Positions 8,411 to 17,165 of a DNA stretch of 64,000 nt are shown piece by piece. The notes under the pieces were generated by a model that was not told the DNA's origin, made no database searches, and worked only from the letters and a program-made list of their open reading frames with translations. Every line of letters starts with the position of its first letter. Within the stretch, counting starts at the first letter, position 1. Source of the DNA: Iodobacter fluviatilis (GTDB lineage Bacteria > Pseudomonadota > Gammaproteobacteria > Burkholderiales > Chitinibacteraceae); contig NZ_CP025781.1 of NCBI RefSeq assembly GCF_004194535.1, positions 2,914,001 to 2,978,000 of the forward strand, in the 5' to 3' direction. The translations under genes and the position numbers were made by a program.

Positions 8411-9544
8411 TTATTGGGTAGCAACGACTTTCACCACATCACCATCGGCTAAAAATCCTGCGCCGCTTTGGATAACTTTGGCCTCTTTGCTAACGCCATT
8501 CACCGCCACGCGATTACTATCTTGTCGCCCCAAGGTAACGCGCTGTATCTTCACTTTATTAGCAGCGCCCAGCACAAATACATGGGCAAAGCCATCGCGC
8601 ATCACAATGCTATTGCCGGGCAGGGTAAGCACCTCGCCTTGGCCGGTTTGTAGCGTGCCTTTGGCAAACATACCTGGCTTAGCTTCATCCAGTGAGCGGC
8701 TTTTTAGATCGACATACACCAGCAGATTGCGGGTACGTGGGTCGACGGTAGGGGCGGCTTTACGTACCACGCCTTCTATTGTCTTGCCGTTTGCTAGGGT
8801 GAGGCGGGCTTTTTGCCCAGTCTTGATGTGTAGGGCTTCCGTGGCGCTGACTTCGGCCCGCCATTCCAAGCGGCTTTGCCTTACCAGTTTAAATAACTCC
8901 TGCCCCGTTTGAACTACGGCACCCACGGTGGCGCTGCGTGATGAGATCACGCCATCATCGGGGGCCGTGACATGACTTTGCTTGATGCGTAATTGCTGGC
9001 TGGCTAGGCGCGCTTTGGCCGCCGCTAAACGCGCGTTAGCAGCGCCTTCTTGCAGCAGCGCCTGCTGGATTTGCTGGGCGCTGAGCGCGCCATTGCTATC
9101 AAGCTTTCTAATGCGCTCGGCATTATCGTGTGCTTCATTCCATGCTGCATCGGCCTCGGCAAGGGCGGCTTGCTGCTGGGCGAGCTCAAGCTTGAGTGTT
9201 TCGCTAGAAAATTGCGCCAAGACTTGGCCGCGTTTTACTTCATCGCCCACTGCAGCTTGCACTTCGGCCAAGACATAGCCACCAATCTCTGCGCCAACGA
9301 TTGATTCTTGCCAAGCTTCGATACTGCCATTAGCGCTAATGATTACTGGCCAATTTTGGGTTTGGGGGTGGGTTAGGGTAACGGTCATGGCGGCGCGAGT
9401 GGCCTCGGCAGCGGGCTTGGCGATACTTTTTGGCGTGGTAATCAGTGTGATCAAGCCCAGTAGCAGCAGGCAGGCGCTCACGATGGCCAGCTTAGGATGC
9501 TGCTTTACTTTGGCGCTTAATTTTTGCATGGAGAATTCATCCAA
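8411..9544 (-). CDS. RND efflux periplasmic adaptor (membrane fusion protein)
   Basis: A 377-residue HlyD/AcrA-type adaptor. An N-terminal membrane anchor (LAIVSACLLLLGLITLI, residues about 18-35) is followed by a barrel-sandwich half (GSIEAWQESIVGAEIGGYV, GDEVKRGQVLAQF). Then comes a long alpha-hairpin rich in Ala/Gln/Leu (about 115-190), the second lipoyl half (VTAPDDGVISSRSATVGAVV), and the beta-barrel and membrane-proximal domains. It links the inner-membrane RND pump to the outer-membrane channel in the periplasm. ATG 9544 is a slightly long start; ATG 9529 (MQKLSAK) is an alternative. It lies 66 bases downstream of the outer-membrane factor gene on the same strand. Confidence 0.93.
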   Translation of the reverse strand: MDEFSMQKLSAKVKQHPKLAIVSACLLLLGLITLITTPKSIAKPAAEATRAAMTVTLTHPQTQNWPVIISANGSIEAWQESIVGAEIGGYVLAEVQAAVGDEVKRGQVLAQFSSETLKLELAQQQAALAEADAAWNEAHDNAERIRKLDSNGALSAQQIQQALLQEGAANARLAAAKARLASQQLRIKQSHVTAPDDGVISSRSATVGAVVQTGQELFKLVRQSRLEWRAEVSATEALHIKTGQKARLTLANGKTIEGVVRKAAPTVDPRTRNLLVYVDLKSRSLDEAKPGMFAKGTLQTGQGEVLTLPGNSIVMRDGFAHVFVLGAANKVKIQRVTLGRQDSNRVAVNGVSKEAKVIQSGAGFLADGDVVKVVATQ

Positions 9545-9610
9545 GAGGCTAAGTTAATAAATAACTGCACAGTTTCAAATAGCGCTTCGGCCTTAGAGGG
9601 GTTAGGTTCT

Positions 9611-10981
9611 TTACAAAGCGTGCCCACCCAGTGCCTTATATAGGGCGATCCAATTTGCGCTTTGCTCTCTTTGTAGTGTGAGTAAACGGGTCTGGGCTGC
9701 CAGCTCATAGCGCGCTACTTCTGCAACTTGTAGCTGGCTGGCACTACCCACTTTGTAGAGTGCTTGGCTGGCTTTGAGCTGTACACGGGCGTAGCTGAGC
9801 TGGCGTTCTAACTCTGCGGTTCTGCGCTGGCTATCGTCTAAGCGCAGTATGTTTTCTTCTATTTCACGCACGGCTTGGCGTACTTGTATCTGGTAATTGG
9901 CGATGGCTTGCTGGTAGCGTGCATAAGCCGCGTCTTGCTTAGCGCTCAGCTCGCCGGCATTAAAAATGGGGATATTAAAGCTGATGCCGTAAGACCAGTT
10001 ACGGCTATCTATATTAAAGCCTTCGCTGATTTGGCAGCCCACGCAGATCATGCCAAGCAAAGAGGCGGAAGGGTAACGCGCTACTTCACGTACGGCGACA
10101 TCGGCAGCTGCAGAATCTAGGTTGTAGCCAGCAATACGGATATCAGGGCGCTCGGCCAGCACTTCGGCGGGAACGCTTTTAATTGCAAGGGCTGGGCGAG
10201 CAGGCATCAGCCCCGCTTCAGCTGCCAGTATCTCGGCAAGCTTGGCCTCTGGCATCCCGGTGAGCGCCACCAGCGCTTTGAGTGTGACACGGCATTGCGT
10301 TGTTAACTCAGCCAAGCGATAGCTAGCATCACTGGCTTCGTTATCTGCTTTGGCGGCATCTACTACGCTGGCTAGACCCACATCTAATTTACTATGCAGT
10401 AAATGAGCGCTCAGTTTTTGCGATTGCAGTACTTGATCTGCTAAGTTTGCTTGCCCTTGGCAAGCACGGTAGCTCACCAGCGTATTGGCGACTTCGGCGG
10501 CTAGGCTGGCCTCGGCAAGCTGCTGTGCGCTTTCGCTGCTGGCTAGGCCCGCGTAAACGCCTTGTTTGGCTGCGGCAATTCCGCCCCAAAGATCCAGCTC
10601 CCAGCGGGCATCTAGGCCTAAGCTGGTTAAATTCTTGGCCGAGCTTGGATTCGGTAAGTTATGTAAGTTACGATTATAGCTAGCTGTGGCACTGATATTG
10701 GGCCACAAATGAGCGCCAATCGCTGCGGCTTCTGCACGGGCTTCACTAATTTTAGCTTGAGCTTGCGCCATACTTGGGTGGCTAGCTAGTGCTTGTTGCA
10801 GTAAAGTATTTAGCGTTGGATCTTGCCAGCTGGCCCAGCTATTGGTGATTTGTTGCGAAGATAGATGCGGGGCATTCCACTTGCTGGCCGTAGCTAGTGC
10901 GCTATCTGCGGGCTTAGGAATTGCTACTGCGCAGCCCGATAGTAGACAAGCCAATCCTAGCAAGCGGAACAGATGCGGCAT
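9611..10981 (-). CDS. RND efflux outer-membrane factor lipoprotein (NodT/TolC family)
   Basis: A 456-residue outer-membrane channel of the NodT subfamily. The signal peptide ends in a lipobox (LACLLSGC, Cys at about 17), so it is probably lipidated. Two repeats of coiled helices are visible (QALASHPSMAQAQAKISEARAEAA; AYARYQQAIANYQIQVRQAVREIEENI), along with the family's NIPIFNAGELSA and AERPDIRIAGYNLDSAAADVAVREV stretches. As a trimer it forms the exit duct of the efflux complex. It is the first gene of the minus-strand efflux operon. The promoter should lie in the 10982-11268 gap, which it shares with the divergent gmk. Confidence 0.95.
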   Translation of the reverse strand: MPHLFRLLGLACLLSGCAVAIPKPADSALATASKWNAPHLSSQQITNSWASWQDPTLNTLLQQALASHPSMAQAQAKISEARAEAAAIGAHLWPNISATASYNRNLHNLPNPSSAKNLTSLGLDARWELDLWGGIAAAKQGVYAGLASSESAQQLAEASLAAEVANTLVSYRACQGQANLADQVLQSQKLSAHLLHSKLDVGLASVVDAAKADNEASDASYRLAELTTQCRVTLKALVALTGMPEAKLAEILAAEAGLMPARPALAIKSVPAEVLAERPDIRIAGYNLDSAAADVAVREVARYPSASLLGMICVGCQISEGFNIDSRNWSYGISFNIPIFNAGELSAKQDAAYARYQQAIANYQIQVRQAVREIEENILRLDDSQRRTAELERQLSYARVQLKASQALYKVGSASQLQVAEVARYELAAQTRLLTLQREQSANWIALYKALGGHAL

Positions 10982-11268
10982 ACAGATCCTTGAACAACGT
11001 GATAGGGGATGGGATAGATGTTATTTTTAGGCATAGTTTATGCTGGTCATTATGGTAAATGAGCCATATTACCTAAGGCAACTGTGGTTGGATATTTATC
11101 CATATTGATAAAAATATCATGATTTGTTTGCAACTGTCGTAAGATAGCTTTGATCTGCTATTTATTGGCGGTAGCCAAGTTTTTATTGTTAAATGTTTTA
11201 TGCGGCAATCTCGCCAGATTTGCCGTCTAATGCTAATCTTCGTGTAGTTTTATTACAGGATTTGTTCG

Positions 11269-11886
11269 ATGGCAAAAGGTAATCTATTTGTGGTAACTGC
11301 GCCTTCTGGTGCAGGCAAAACCACATTGGTCGCAGCGCTTCTTGCCGCAGACCAAAACGTGCAGCTATCCGTATCATTCACCACTCGCGCTCCACGGCCA
11401 GGTGAAGTTGATGGTAAGGATTATCATTTTGTAGCGCGTGAAGTGTTTGAGAAAATGATCCTAAATGGTGATTTTCTTGAGCATGCTGAGGTTTATGGCA
11501 ATTACTACGGTACCTCGCAAACATGGATCAATCACGCTATTGATACCGGCAGCGATATTTTGCTTGAAATCGATTGGCAGGGCGCAGCGCAAGTTCGTCG
11601 TTTGTTTCCAGAGGTTGTTGGGTTGTTTGTTTTACCGCCTTCGGTTGAGGTGTTAGAGCAGCGCTTAAAAAATCGTGGCAAAGATAGCGATGAAGTGATC
11701 GAGCGCAGAATGGCGGCAGCAAAAGAAGAAATCAGCCATGTAGAAGAGTTTGATTACGTGATTGTGAACGAGCACATTGACGAAGCCGTGCGCGATATCG
11801 TGAGTGCCGTGCGGGCAGAACGCCTGAAATTACATCGTCAAAGCACCCGTCATCAAGTGCTAATCAGTAGCTTAAAAGCGGGCTAA
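11269..11886 (+). CDS. gmk: Guanylate kinase
   Basis: A 205-residue cytosolic enzyme that phosphorylates GMP to GDP with ATP. The P-loop APSGAGKTT is at residues 11-19, directly followed by a typical lid start. The GMP-binding region shows SVSFTTRAPRPGEVDGKDYHF, EHAEVYGNYYGT and LLEIDWQGA. Length and order match the bacterial family. It is followed by rpoZ and spoT, the common proteobacterial arrangement, which groups nucleotide metabolism with (p)ppGpp control. An AG-rich RBS (ACAGGA) precedes ATG 11269. Confidence 0.98.
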   Translation: MAKGNLFVVTAPSGAGKTTLVAALLAADQNVQLSVSFTTRAPRPGEVDGKDYHFVAREVFEKMILNGDFLEHAEVYGNYYGTSQTWINHAIDTGSDILLEIDWQGAAQVRRLFPEVVGLFVLPPSVEVLEQRLKNRGKDSDEVIERRMAAAKEEISHVEEFDYVIVNEHIDEAVRDIVSAVRAERLKLHRQSTRHQVLISSLKAG

Positions 11887-11896
11887 GCCCTTTTAA
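11872..11896 (+). terminator. Weak hairpin overlapping the gmk stop codon
   Basis: TTAAAA-GC-GGGC and GCCC-TTTTAA pair around the TAA stop of gmk (11884-11886), with a two-base bulge. The stem is short but ends in TTTTAA. It may reduce read-through into rpoZ, which has its own promoter. Confidence 0.4.
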
Positions 11897-11929
11897 ATAT
11901 GAAGTTTGCAGATTCACTCGGTAATCTCC

Positions 11930-11958
11930 TTACGAAGCAGGCAGCTTTCTGCTAGAAT
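11930..11958 (+). promoter_or_regulatory. Predicted sigma-70 promoter of rpoZ
   Basis: TTACGA (11930-11935) and TAGAAT (11953-11958) are spaced by 17 bases, 50 bases before the rpoZ ATG. Read by eye only. Confidence 0.5.
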
Positions 11959-12008
11959 CAAGGGTTAGTCGCAGGAATCTGCGAATCACCATCACAAGGG
12001 ACACTGCC

Positions 12009-12215
12009 ATGGCTCGCGTTACCGTAGACGACTGCCTTAACCGCATCGAAAATCGTTTTGATTTGACCTTAGCTGCAGCTTACCGCGCGCGCCAAATTGC
12101 AAACGGTTCTACTCCACAGATCGAGCACAATGGCCGTGAAAAGCCAACTGTACTTGCACTGCGTGAAGTAGCCGCTGGTTTGGTAAGCAAAGATATCTTG
12201 ATTAAGCGCTCTTAA
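12009..12215 (+). CDS. rpoZ: DNA-directed RNA polymerase omega subunit
   Basis: A 68-residue protein beginning [20 protein letters not shown], the hallmark of omega, with the conserved [14 protein letters not shown] and the [15 protein letters not shown] helix. Omega assists folding and assembly of the beta' subunit and forms part of the ppGpp binding site on RNA polymerase in proteobacteria, which fits its position directly before spoT. A strong terminator follows nine bases after the stop. Confidence 0.98.
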   Translation: MARVTVDDCLNRIENRFDLTLAAAYRARQIANGSTPQIEHNGREKPTVLALREVAAGLVSKDILIKRS

Positions 12216-12223
12216 GCTTTTCT

Positions 12224-12251
12224 GGCCCAGCTTGCTGGGCCTGTTTTTTTT
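12224..12251 (+). terminator. Strong terminator between rpoZ and spoT
   Basis: GGCCCAGC (12224-12231) and GCTGGGCC (12234-12241) form a perfect 8-bp GC-rich stem with a TT loop, followed by TG and eight T. It ends only 11 bases before the spoT ATG at 12263, so spoT expression from upstream depends on read-through. Confidence 0.88.
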
Positions 12252-12262
12252 GGGCTTTGAAT

Positions 12263-14452
12263 ATGGAAATGTTATTAGCGGATATAGATTTGCCAGAGTT
12301 GGCGAGTGCAGCTCCGGAAGTGTTCGCCGATGCAAATCGTTTTTTATCGCTAAATACCTCGTATTTAAAGCTAGAAGACCGGCAGTTTTTGGCCGCCGCT
12401 TTTTGTTTTGCCGATGCCTCGCATCGTGGCCAAACTCGCCGATCTGGCGAGCCTTATATTTCACATCCGCTCGCTGTTGCCACCATTCTTACCCAATGGA
12501 AACTCGATGCCCAAGCTTTGGCAGGCGCATTGCTGCACGATGTGATGGAAGACAGCGGTGTTACCAAACTAGAACTCACTGAAAAATTTGGTAAAACAGT
12601 TGCCGAGCTTGTCGATGGCATGAGCAAAATCGATAAGCTTGAATTCCAAAGTAAAGAAGAAGCGCAGGCAGAGAATTTTCGCAAAATGCTCTTAGCGATG
12701 GCGCGTGATTTACGCGTTATGCTGATTAAGCTTGCAGATCGTTTACACAATATGCGCACTATGGATGCGATGCGTCCTGATAAGCAAAAGCGTATTGCGC
12801 GTGAAACGATGGAAATCTATGCGCCAATCGCTAATAGAATTGGCCTGAATAGCGCCTATCAAGAATTAGACGATTTAGCTTTTAAATACTTGCACCCAAA
12901 TCGCTATGGGGTATTGTCTAAGGCATTAAAAGCTGCACGCGGTAATCGCCGTGAAGTGGTGGGTAAGATTTTAGATGCCATTAAAGATAAATTGGCCGCG
13001 GCTAAAATTGAAGCCAGCGTAACGGGGCGCGAAAAAAACCTCTATAGCATTTATCGAAAAATGCAGGAAAAACAACTTAGCTTTTCTGAAGTACTAGATA
13101 TCTATGCGTTTAGAGTGATTGTAAAAGACGTGCCAACCAGCTATCTCACGCTGGGTTCGTTGCACGCTTTGTTTAAGCCGATTCCAGGCAAATTTAAAGA
13201 CTATATTGCGATTCCCAAAGCTAATGGTTATCAAAGTTTGCATACCACGCTCTTTGGCCCGTATGGCACACCAATTGAGATTCAAATTCGCTCTGGCGAT
13301 ATGCACCGCATTGCCGATGCAGGTGTGGCTAGCCATTGGATGTATAAAAGTGGCGATGAGGGTTTTTCTGATGTGCAGAAAAAAACGCATCAATGGCTGC
13401 AATCTTTATTAGAAATTCAAGCCGAATCGGGCGATGCGGTTGAGTTTTTAGAACATATCAAGGTCGATCTATTTCCCGATCAAGTGTATGTATTTACGCC
13501 TAAGGGCAAAATTTTTAATATGCCGGCTGGGGCAAGCTGCGTTGATTTTGCCTATGCTGTGCATTCGGACATTGGTGATAGTTGTATTGCGGCAAAAATT
13601 AATCATGAACTAGTGCCATTACGCACTCGCTTAAAAAATGGCGATCAAGTTGAGATTGTTTCTGCGGTACACGCGCGGCCAAATCCGTCTTGGCTGACTT
13701 TTGTAACCACCGGCAAGGCTAGATCGCATATACGGCATTTCTTAAAAGGCATGCGCTTTGAAGAATCGGTACTGCTGGGTGAGCGCTTATTAGCCCAAGG
13801 TTTTGCTAATTTAAATCAGCCTTTGCAAAATGTCAGTGATGATGTGTGGGATCGCTATTTAAAAGAAAATGGCGAAAAATCGCGTGAAGTGGTTAAAGCA
13901 GAATTAGGTTTAGGTAAGCGTTTGGCGGTTGTGGTAGCAAAACGTTTATTGCAATTGGGCGGTAGTTGGCAAGATGAAGCCGCATTAGGTCGCAAACCCG
14001 CAGCCGTTGCCGTGCGTGGTGGGGAGGGCATGGCCATTCAATGCGCGCGATGTTGTAACCCTATTCCTGGCGATCCTATTTTAGGCTTTGTTAAAAAAGA
14101 TCAGGGCCTTGTGATTCATACCCACGATTGCCCGCAAATTGCCCATGGCCGAATTGATAGCGAAAAGCTCATTGATGTGGAATGGGATGCCGATGTGAAT
14201 CGGCTATTCGATGTGCCTGTGCGTATTTTGGCACAAAATGATAGAGGCATTTTAGCGCAAATTGCATTGGCTATTGCCGATGCCGACGCTAATATTACCG
14301 CCGTTGCCACTCAAGAGCCGGAAGGCTTTTCTGAGCGCTATATGCAGATTCAATTTACCTTGCAGGTGAGTAATCGCACGCACTTAGCCAAGGTCATGAA
14401 AAATCTACGCCAATTGCCTTCAGCATATCGAATTCAAAGAATGCGAGCTTAA
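12263..14452 (+). CDS. spoT: Bifunctional (p)ppGpp synthetase/hydrolase (SpoT/RelA homologue)
   Basis: About 729 residues with the complete long-RSH order. The HD hydrolase domain has SHRGQTRRSGEPYISHP and HDVMED near residue 92, both needed for hydrolysis. The synthetase domain contains TGREKNLYSIYRKM, YAFRVIV and PIPGKFKDYIAIPKANGYQSLHT. Next come a TGS domain (VFTPKGKIFNMPAGASCVDFAY), a Zn-finger-like helical stretch with CARCCNPIPGD, and a C-terminal ACT domain (NDRGILAQIALAIADADANI). It makes and degrades the alarmone (p)ppGpp. ATG 12263 is preferred; TTG 12257 and ATG 12269 are in frame. No strong RBS is visible because the rpoZ terminator occupies the leader. Confidence 0.96.
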   Translation: MEMLLADIDLPELASAAPEVFADANRFLSLNTSYLKLEDRQFLAAAFCFADASHRGQTRRSGEPYISHPLAVATILTQWKLDAQALAGALLHDVMEDSGVTKLELTEKFGKTVAELVDGMSKIDKLEFQSKEEAQAENFRKMLLAMARDLRVMLIKLADRLHNMRTMDAMRPDKQKRIARETMEIYAPIANRIGLNSAYQELDDLAFKYLHPNRYGVLSKALKAARGNRREVVGKILDAIKDKLAAAKIEASVTGREKNLYSIYRKMQEKQLSFSEVLDIYAFRVIVKDVPTSYLTLGSLHALFKPIPGKFKDYIAIPKANGYQSLHTTLFGPYGTPIEIQIRSGDMHRIADAGVASHWMYKSGDEGFSDVQKKTHQWLQSLLEIQAESGDAVEFLEHIKVDLFPDQVYVFTPKGKIFNMPAGASCVDFAYAVHSDIGDSCIAAKINHELVPLRTRLKNGDQVEIVSAVHARPNPSWLTFVTTGKARSHIRHFLKGMRFEESVLLGERLLAQGFANLNQPLQNVSDDVWDRYLKENGEKSREVVKAELGLGKRLAVVVAKRLLQLGGSWQDEAALGRKPAAVAVRGGEGMAIQCARCCNPIPGDPILGFVKKDQGLVIHTHDCPQIAHGRIDSEKLIDVEWDADVNRLFDVPVRILAQNDRGILAQIALAIADADANITAVATQEPEGFSERYMQIQFTLQVSNRTHLAKVMKNLRQLPSAYRIQRMRA

Positions 14453-14488
14453 GCGTTTAATTTTTTTATATCTTAAATAAAATACATC

Positions 14489-14689
14489 ATGCAAATTTCA
14501 ATTAACGGCGAAGCCCGCGAATTTACTGCTCCACTCTCCCTGTTGGATTTAATTGACTTGCTTGAGCTCAAGGGCAAGCGGATTGCAATCGAGCAAAATG
14601 GTGAAATTGTCCCTAAAAGTCAGCACGCCACCTCGCTTTTGAGCGAAGGCGATGTTTTAGAAATGGTGGTGGCTGTCGGTGGTGGTTAA
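14489..14689 (+). CDS. thiS: Sulfur carrier protein ThiS
   Basis: A 66-residue ubiquitin-fold protein ending in GGG. The C-terminal Gly-Gly is adenylated and converted to a thiocarboxylate that donates sulfur for the thiazole ring of thiamine. The IAIEQNGEIVPKS segment and the final LEMVVAVGGG are typical. It lies 36 bases after spoT and 74 bases before thiG. No TPP riboswitch is seen in the short gaps, so control, if any, must lie further upstream. Confidence 0.95.
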   Translation: MQISINGEAREFTAPLSLLDLIDLLELKGKRIAIEQNGEIVPKSQHATSLLSEGDVLEMVVAVGGG

Positions 14690-14708
14690 GTTCTGGCTAG
14701 TGCTTGAA

Positions 14709-14735
14709 TGAGCGAGAGTAAAGCTCGCTCCTACC
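14709..14735. repeat. REP-like hairpin between thiS and thiG
   Basis: GAGCGAG (14710-14716) and CTCGCTC (14724-14730) pair around a 7-base loop and continue into CTAC. Read on the minus strand this is GTAGGAGCGAGCTTTACTC, resembling the well-known pseudomonad-type REP (GTAGGAGC..GCTTGC). Single copy in this window. Confidence 0.5.
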
Positions 14736-14763
14736 TGTTTATATTCTGAGTTAAGGGGCTTAT

Positions 14764-15552
14764 ATGTCGGATCAATTTCAAATTGCAGGCCAAGCTTATC
14801 AATCACGCTTGATTGTGGGCACAGGAAAATACCAAGATTTTGCTCAGACCCGTGCAGCGGTAGATGCCTCAGGGGCAGAGATTATTACTGTGGCGATTCG
14901 TCGGGTGAACATTGGTCAAGATGCTAGCCAGCCCTCCTTGCTTGAATATTTACCGCCATCAGAATTCACCTACCTGCCTAACACCGCTGGCTGTTATAAC
15001 GCCACTGATGCCGTGCGTACTTTGCGCTTAGCTCGGGAGCTATTAGATGGGCATAAGTTGGTTAAGCTAGAAGTACTTGGTGACGCCAATACGCTTTACC
15101 CAAATGTGCGTGAAACTTTGATTGCAGTTGAAACATTGGTTAAAGAAGGTTTTGATGTAATGGTTTATACCTCGGATGATCCGATTGCCGCTAAAGAGCT
15201 AGAAGACATCGGTTGTTGCGCCATTATGCCTTTGGCTTCTTTAATTGGCTCTGGAATGGGCATCTTAAACCCATGGAATCTGCGGTTGATTATTGAGTCG
15301 GCTAAAGTGCCGGTCTTGGTTGATGCTGGTGTAGGCACGGCATCAGATGCGGCGATTGCGATGGAATTAGGCTGCGATGGCATTTTGATGAACACCGCGA
15401 TTGCTGGTGCAAAAGACCCAATCCTCATGGCCCGTGCCATGAAGCTAGCCGTTATGGCAGGGCGTGATGCATTCTTAGCGGGTCGTATTCCACGAAAACT
15501 CTATACGGCAGACCCAAGCTCACCGATTTCGGGCTTGATTGCTGCTAAGTAA
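14764..15552 (+). CDS. thiG: Thiazole synthase ThiG
   Basis: A 262-residue TIM-barrel enzyme that builds the thiazole phosphate of thiamine from deoxyxylulose 5-phosphate, dehydroglycine and ThiS thiocarboxylate. Visible family motifs are [53 protein letters not shown] with the Schiff-base lysine region, [13 protein letters not shown] and [23 protein letters not shown]. It forms a short operon with thiS. The other thiamine genes are not in this window. Confidence 0.97.
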   Translation: MSDQFQIAGQAYQSRLIVGTGKYQDFAQTRAAVDASGAEIITVAIRRVNIGQDASQPSLLEYLPPSEFTYLPNTAGCYNATDAVRTLRLARELLDGHKLVKLEVLGDANTLYPNVRETLIAVETLVKEGFDVMVYTSDDPIAAKELEDIGCCAIMPLASLIGSGMGILNPWNLRLIIESAKVPVLVDAGVGTASDAAIAMELGCDGILMNTAIAGAKDPILMARAMKLAVMAGRDAFLAGRIPRKLYTADPSSPISGLIAAK

Positions 15553-15553
15553 A

Positions 15554-15722
15554 GAAATAAACCCAAACTTTGAGCTCGGAGTTAAAGGATTTGATCCTGA
15601 ACGGCTAAAGAGCTAAATCTTTCCAATTAAGCTGACGTCTATTTTTCAAGTCGCTTAAATGAAGAGAACACAGCCATCTTGGGTTTCTTTGTCTCTGTGG
15701 TTCAATGTTTGGGTTTTGTTAT
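15554..15722. repeat. Inverted repeat pair of the ACCCAAA/TTTGGGT family around a short spacer
   Basis: ATAAACCCAAACTTTGAGCTC opens the gap after thiG, and its counterpart CTCTGTGGTTCAATGTTTGGGTT closes it near 15690-15717. Half or full copies of the same family occur at 8385, 22360-22770, 24208, 25898, 51563 and in the array at 59.7-60.6 kb. Confidence 0.6.
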
Positions 15723-15745
15723 AAAATAAGGTCTAACTAGAAAAT

Positions 15746-15770
15746 ACGCCGCGCGATGCGGCGTTTTTGT
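15746..15770 (+). terminator. Terminator upstream of trmB
   Basis: ACGCCGC (15746-15752) and GCGGCGT (15758-15764) pair around GCGAT and are followed by TTTTG. It probably ends the thiS-thiG transcript. The trmB RBS (AAGGAA) follows within about ten bases. Confidence 0.7.
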
Positions 15771-15787
15771 TTGCAAGGAATCGAGAA

Positions 15788-16468
15788 ATGGAACACCCAA
15801 ATTACATGCGCCGTATCCGTAGCTTTGTGCTGCGTCAAGGGCATTTATCTTCCGGCCAAGAGCGGGCCATTGCAGAATTTGGTGAGCAATTTTGTATCCC
15901 TTATCAGGCTGAAGTTTTAGATCTGAATACGGCTTTTGCCCGCACTGGCCCAAAGATTTTAGAAATTGGTTTTGGTATGGGGGGCCCCACGGCGGAGATC
16001 GCCAGCAATAAGCCAGAAACGGATTACCTTGGTGTAGAAGTTCACACGCCAGGCGTGGGCAGCTTGCTGAAGCTATTGGGTGAACAGGGCTTACAAAACG
16101 TGCGTATCGTGCAGCACGATGCGGTAGAAGTGCTAGAAAAAATGCTGGCTGCCGATAGTCTTTATGGGGCGCATATTTTTTTCCCTGATCCTTGGCATAA
16201 AAAACGCCACAATAAGCGCCGTTTAATTCAGCCAGATTTGGTGAAGCTTTTATGCTCACGCATTAAAAGTGGCGGCTATGTGCACTTGGCCACCGATTGG
16301 GAAGACTACGCAATCCAGATGCTAGAAGTGCTTTCTAATGAGCCAACATTGCAAAACACTGCAGAAACTTATGCCGAGCGCCCAGATTATCGCCCGTTGA
16401 CTAAGTTTGAAAACCGTGGCATCAAGTTGGGCCACGGCGTATGGGATTTGGTATTCCGTAAGCTATAG
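15788..16468 (+). CDS. trmB: tRNA (guanine-N7)-methyltransferase
   Basis: A 226-residue class I SAM methyltransferase that makes m7G46 in the tRNA variable loop. The SAM motif [16 protein letters not shown] is followed by [16 protein letters not shown], and the family signature [16 protein letters not shown] is intact. The C-terminal [17 protein letters not shown] is also typical. ATG 15788 is chosen because AAGGAA lies eight bases upstream; an in-frame TTG at 15767 falls within the terminator T tract and is unlikely. The GGGGGG run near 15976 is in frame here, unlike similar runs in the adhesin locus. Confidence 0.97.
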   Translation: MEHPNYMRRIRSFVLRQGHLSSGQERAIAEFGEQFCIPYQAEVLDLNTAFARTGPKILEIGFGMGGPTAEIASNKPETDYLGVEVHTPGVGSLLKLLGEQGLQNVRIVQHDAVEVLEKMLAADSLYGAHIFFPDPWHKKRHNKRRLIQPDLVKLLCSRIKSGGYVHLATDWEDYAIQMLEVLSNEPTLQNTAETYAERPDYRPLTKFENRGIKLGHGVWDLVFRKL

Positions 16469-16586
16469 TCTTTGGAGGTGGCTTGAGCAGAATTCAGTAT
16501 GCTTGAGTGACGGTGTAAGCCGCTGCGGTTGTAGTGCTTGTCCTTCCTTGCATTCGCTTTTTTACCACTGAATGGGGTATTTCGTG

Positions 16587-16685
16587 CAATAGCGCTTTAT
16601 TTTTCCTGATACTTGCCGATAACCCAGAGATGAGCCTGTTTTTTCGTCAGAATAAGGTGGGTAAAAAGTAAATAAAGCGCTATTG
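16587..16685. repeat. 16-bp perfect inverted repeat in the flgP upstream region
   Basis: CAATAGCGCTTTATTT (16587-16602) is repeated as its exact reverse complement at 16670-16685, with 67 bases between. The right arm ends 58 bases before the flgP ATG. It could be a pair of operator sites, a large RNA stem or a decayed small mobile element. The rest of the 16469-16742 gap shows no gene. Confidence 0.7.
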
Positions 16686-16742
16686 GTATTGGATTCGCTG
16701 CTTTGGATTAAATACCGGCTGAGCCTAAAAGGTGGGATAAAA

Positions 16743-17165
16743 ATGCGGATTAAACATATTTTACTGTCGCTTGCGACATTACTGGCTTGCGCCGCTACTG
16801 CTTACGCGGATGAGGGCAGTAATCAGGTGGTGTCTGCCGCTGGCTATGGCGCTCCGCCGCAAATTGAAGGTTTATCAGGGGCACAGCGCCGCTTAATGTC
16901 GATGCGCGCTTCTAAGCTGGATGCTTATCGGGCTTTGGCCGAAACGGTACAAGGCTTTAGATTGGCGGGTAATAGTACGGTGGCGGCTTTATCGGTGCAA
17001 AACGATAGCTTTCGCACCTATGTTGATGCCTATTTGCGTGGCGCACGCGTGGTATCGATGAATGCCCTGCCAGAGGGCGCTTATGAAACAATTTTAGAGC
17101 TGGATATGTCTAAATTGTCTAGTGAATCTAGCTCAAACCATCCCTATATGATGCGAGGTCGTTAG
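16743..17165 (+). CDS. flgP: FlgP-like (LPP20 family) envelope protein
   Basis: A 140-residue exported protein. The signal peptide MRIKHILLSLATLLACAATAYA could be cleaved after AYA or, less typically, at the LLAC cysteine as a lipoprotein. The mature part has the LPP20/FlgP core, with MRASKLDAYRALAETVQGFRLAGNSTV followed by a strand-rich region. FlgP is an outer-membrane-associated protein needed for sheathed or high-torque flagellar motors in Vibrio and Campylobacter. Its stop overlaps the next gene's start region. The upstream in-frame Met at 16683 is rejected: a GGTGGGAT RBS lies just before ATG 16743 and the signal peptide starts there. Confidence 0.72.
   Translation: MRIKHILLSLATLLACAATAYADEGSNQVVSAAGYGAPPQIEGLSGAQRRLMSMRASKLDAYRALAETVQGFRLAGNSTVAALSVQNDSFRTYVDAYLRGARVVSMNALPEGAYETILELDMSKLSSESSSNHPYMMRGR

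Noticed and set aside
14453-14488. TPP riboswitch before thiS
   Set aside because: The gap is only 36 bases and shows none of the conserved core; the riboswitch would need more than 90 bases.
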